Assembly: GCA_029974875.1 (NCBI GenBank)
Contig: JARKQP010000092.1
Location: 1-7,325, forward strand
Length of the DNA stretch: 7,325 bases
Reading direction: 5' to 3'
Source: Mobilitalea sp.
GTDB lineage: Bacteria > Bacillota_A > Clostridia > Lachnospirales > Lachnospiraceae
In this document: positions 6,095 to 7,325 of the stretch, piece by piece
How the letters are laid out: every line of letters starts with the position of its first letter
Numbering within the stretch: position 1 is the stretch's first letter
Notes under the pieces: model-generated
The model's input: the letters and a program-made list of their open reading frames with translations, nothing else
The model's database searches: none
Told to the model about the DNA's origin: nothing
Made by a program: the position numbers and the translations under genes

Positions 6095-6725
6095 TAAAGG
6101 TATCCTCATCAAAATCAAAATCCTCCTCAGAATAAGCCTCCGGTGCCGCCGCAGTGCCGCTTTGGCTGTTATCCTGGGGATAGAGCTGTTCACTTAATTC
6201 CCTTTTGTTACTGCCTACAATCTCCAGGCTGTTCTTTAAGGTACCAATGAAACCGTCATACTTTGAAACTGCGGAATCATAAGCATTGGAAAGCACACGC
6301 TCTACCTCTGTCAGCACATCATTGGAATATGCCAGTGTACCGGTCCTGATCTGCTGTGCTTCCTCTGCCGCCTCCCTGCGGAGCCTGTCCGCTTCCTCCG
6401 AGGCCTGCATGATCATTTCATTTGCCTGGTAATAGGCCTGCTGCATAATTTCATGTTCATTTAATAAATCCTTCGCTTTTTCCCTTGTCTGGCGAAGAAT
6501 ATTTTCCGATTTTTCTTCTGCATCTGCAATGATGGCATCCCGGTTTGCAATAATTTTCTGGTAACGCTTAATTTCATCCGGTGTCCGAAGCCGGAGCTCG
6601 TCCAACAAATCATACAGCTCATCCTTCGGTACAATTACCTTTGTGCTGGATAAGGGCTGCATTCTGCAACTTTCAACAAATTCATAAATATCCTCGATTA
6701 ACTGCTCTATTCTGCTTGCTCCCAT
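6078..6725 (-). CDS. Coiled-coil protein of unknown function downstream of coaD
   Basis: A 215-residue soluble protein. Residues 1-55 are a mixed region ending in VPKDELYDLLDELRLRTPDE (32-51). Residues 55-125 are Glu/Lys/Arg/Ala-rich and should form a long coiled coil (for example EEADRLRREAAEEAQQI, 110-126). A second helical stretch covers 133-180, and the tail (184-215) is low-complexity and acidic, ending EEDFDFDEDTFINDIQ. There is no signal peptide, membrane segment or nucleotide-binding motif. The ATG at 6725-6723 has AAGGAG (6740-6735) 9 nt upstream, overlapping the coaD stop codon. A longer frame starting at 6809 would overlap coaD by about 70 bp and is rejected. Proteins of this composition are often auto-labelled as ATPase or V-type ATPase subunit H because of the coiled coil; I see no support for enzymatic function. 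The typical DivIVA N-terminal motif is absent. Confidence 0.82.
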   Translation of the reverse strand: MGASRIEQLIEDIYEFVESCRMQPLSSTKVIVPKDELYDLLDELRLRTPDEIKRYQKIIANRDAIIADAEEKSENILRQTREKAKDLLNEHEIMQQAYYQANEMIMQASEEADRLRREAAEEAQQIRTGTLAYSNDVLTEVERVLSNAYDSAVSKYDGFIGTLKNSLEIVGSNKRELSEQLYPQDNSQSGTAAAPEAYSEEDFDFDEDTFINDIQ

Positions 6726-6738
6726 TCCCAAACACTCC

Positions 6739-7227
6739 TTATATTTTATATTTATCGTAGATAGACTGAACGATATTTGCCGGCACAAATTGCCTGATGT
6801 CTCCGCCAAAAGCTGCTATCTCCTTAACTGCACTGGAACTTAAATAGGAATATTCCACACTTGTAGTAAAAAATACAGTGTCCACCTTTTCGTCCAGCTT
6901 GTGGTTTGTCTGTGCGATCTGCAGTTCATATTCAAAATCAGTAATAGCCCGAAGACCCCTTACAATGATTGATGCCTTCTGCTGCTTGGCAAAATCAATC
7001 AAAAGTCCGTCAAAGGCTACCACCTGCGTCGTCTTAATATCCGTATATTCCTGAATCACTTTCTCTATCATCATAACCCGTTCTTCCGCGGAAAACAAAG
7101 GTTTTTTCGCTTTATTCTGTAAAACACCGATAATCAGCTGATCCACTAATTTAGAAGCACGAACGATAATGTCCAAATGTCCTAATGTAATTGGGTCAAA
7201 ACTGCCGGGATAAATACCGACCTTCAT
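6739..7227 (-). CDS. coaD: Phosphopantetheine adenylyltransferase
   Basis: Fourth step of CoA synthesis: transfers AMP from ATP to 4'-phosphopantetheine, giving dephospho-CoA and pyrophosphate. The 162 residues match the family length. Visible motifs are GSFDPITLGHLD at 8-19, including the T-x-G-H nucleotide-binding signature at 14-17; Lys41/Lys42, near the position of the known phosphate-binding lysine; IIVRGLRAITDFEYE at 87-101 with Arg90; and SSSAVKE at 130-136, the family's C-terminal nucleotide-binding loop. The start at 7227-7225 has AGGAGG (7238-7233) 5 nt upstream; an out-of-frame ATG lies 4 nt earlier. The gene follows the rsmD end by 43 nt with no clear promoter between, and the coiled-coil gene starts 13 nt after its stop, so all three are probably one transcript. 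Confidence 0.97.
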   Translation of the reverse strand: MKVGIYPGSFDPITLGHLDIIVRASKLVDQLIIGVLQNKAKKPLFSAEERVMMIEKVIQEYTDIKTTQVVAFDGLLIDFAKQQKASIIVRGLRAITDFEYELQIAQTNHKLDEKVDTVFFTTSVEYSYLSSSAVKEIAAFGGDIRQFVPANIVQSIYDKYKI

Positions 7228-7270
7228 TCATACCTCCTCACAGCCTAAATCCGTCCGTTTGATGCCCGAA

Positions 7271-7325
7271 TCATTTTATTTCAATAAAAACATGTTGATT
7301 TGTCTTATATTCCTTTTTCTTATAA
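7271..7325 (-). CDS. rsmD: Probable RsmD (16S rRNA G966 methyltransferase), C-terminal fragment
   Basis: An open frame enters from the right edge and ends at TGA (7273-7271). It encodes only the last 17 residues, YKKKEYKTNQHVFIEIK. The K-x-Y-K/G-x-T-x-x-x-x-F pattern resembles the last beta strand of RsmD proteins, and rsmD directly upstream of coaD is a very common order in Firmicutes (ylbH-ylbI in B. subtilis). RsmD methylates guanine N2 of 16S rRNA at position 966. The fragment is too short for certainty; most of the confidence comes from position. Confidence 0.65.
   Translation of the reverse strand, partial: YKKKEYKTNQHVFIEIK

Noticed and set aside
6078..6809. Longer version of the coiled-coil protein (243 residues).
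   Set aside because: The extra 28 residues are read from within coaD in another frame. The ATG at 6725 has an AAGGAG site and normal operon spacing.
1..7325. Search for CRISPR arrays, insertion sequences, tRNA genes, toxin-antitoxin or defence genes.
   Set aside because: No regularly spaced repeats, transposase-like frames, tRNA-like cloverleaf or such genes are visible. Nearly all the DNA is accounted for by housekeeping genes.

Overview
The window reads as a chromosomal housekeeping region from a spore-forming Clostridia, most likely Lachnospiraceae. The evidence is the set of protein relatives (TmcAL, Pta, PepF, YlbJ, CoaD), strong AGGAG-type ribosome binding sites, AT-rich intergenic DNA with near-consensus sigma-A promoters, and a gene order that partly matches the ylbH-ylbI-ylbJ-ylbM segment of Bacillus subtilis. 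This placement comes from recognising sequences, not from a database search.

Layout, left to right. At 1-68 (minus strand) lies the start of pta (phosphate acetyltransferase), cut by the window edge. At 69-557 is a divergent regulatory region. It holds a pta promoter, a pta leader of about 170 nt dense in inverted repeats, and a strong extended -10 promoter for the rightward genes. At 558-1865 is tmcAL (tRNA-Met cytidine acetate ligase), followed with a 4-bp ATGA overlap by an MFS transporter gene (1862-3058). A hairpin terminator sits between the MFS gene and the convergent pepF (oligoendopeptidase F, 3176-4981, minus). pepF is divergent from ylbJ (5075-6094, plus), a predicted sporulation membrane protein, and the two share a short promoter region centred on a palindromic -10 box. 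ylbJ converges with, and overlaps by 17 bp, a minus-strand gene for a 215-residue coiled-coil protein (6078-6725). That gene lies directly downstream of coaD (6739-7227), which in turn follows the last 17 codons of what looks like rsmD (7271-7325).

How the genes relate. rsmD-coaD-coiled-coil form one leftward operon (rRNA methylation, CoA synthesis, unknown). tmcAL uses acetate and ATP to acetylate the wobble cytidine of elongator tRNA-Met, while the divergent pta belongs to the acetyl-CoA/acetyl-phosphate/acetate pathway, so this intergenic region divides two acetate-linked functions. ylbJ is the only gene pointing to sporulation.

Most of the window is ordinary conserved chromosome. The observations most worth following are the pta leader, which can fold in two mutually exclusive ways and contains a possible anti-Shine-Dalgarno segment, the symmetric -10 box between pepF and ylbJ, and the uncharacterised coiled-coil protein tied to coaD.
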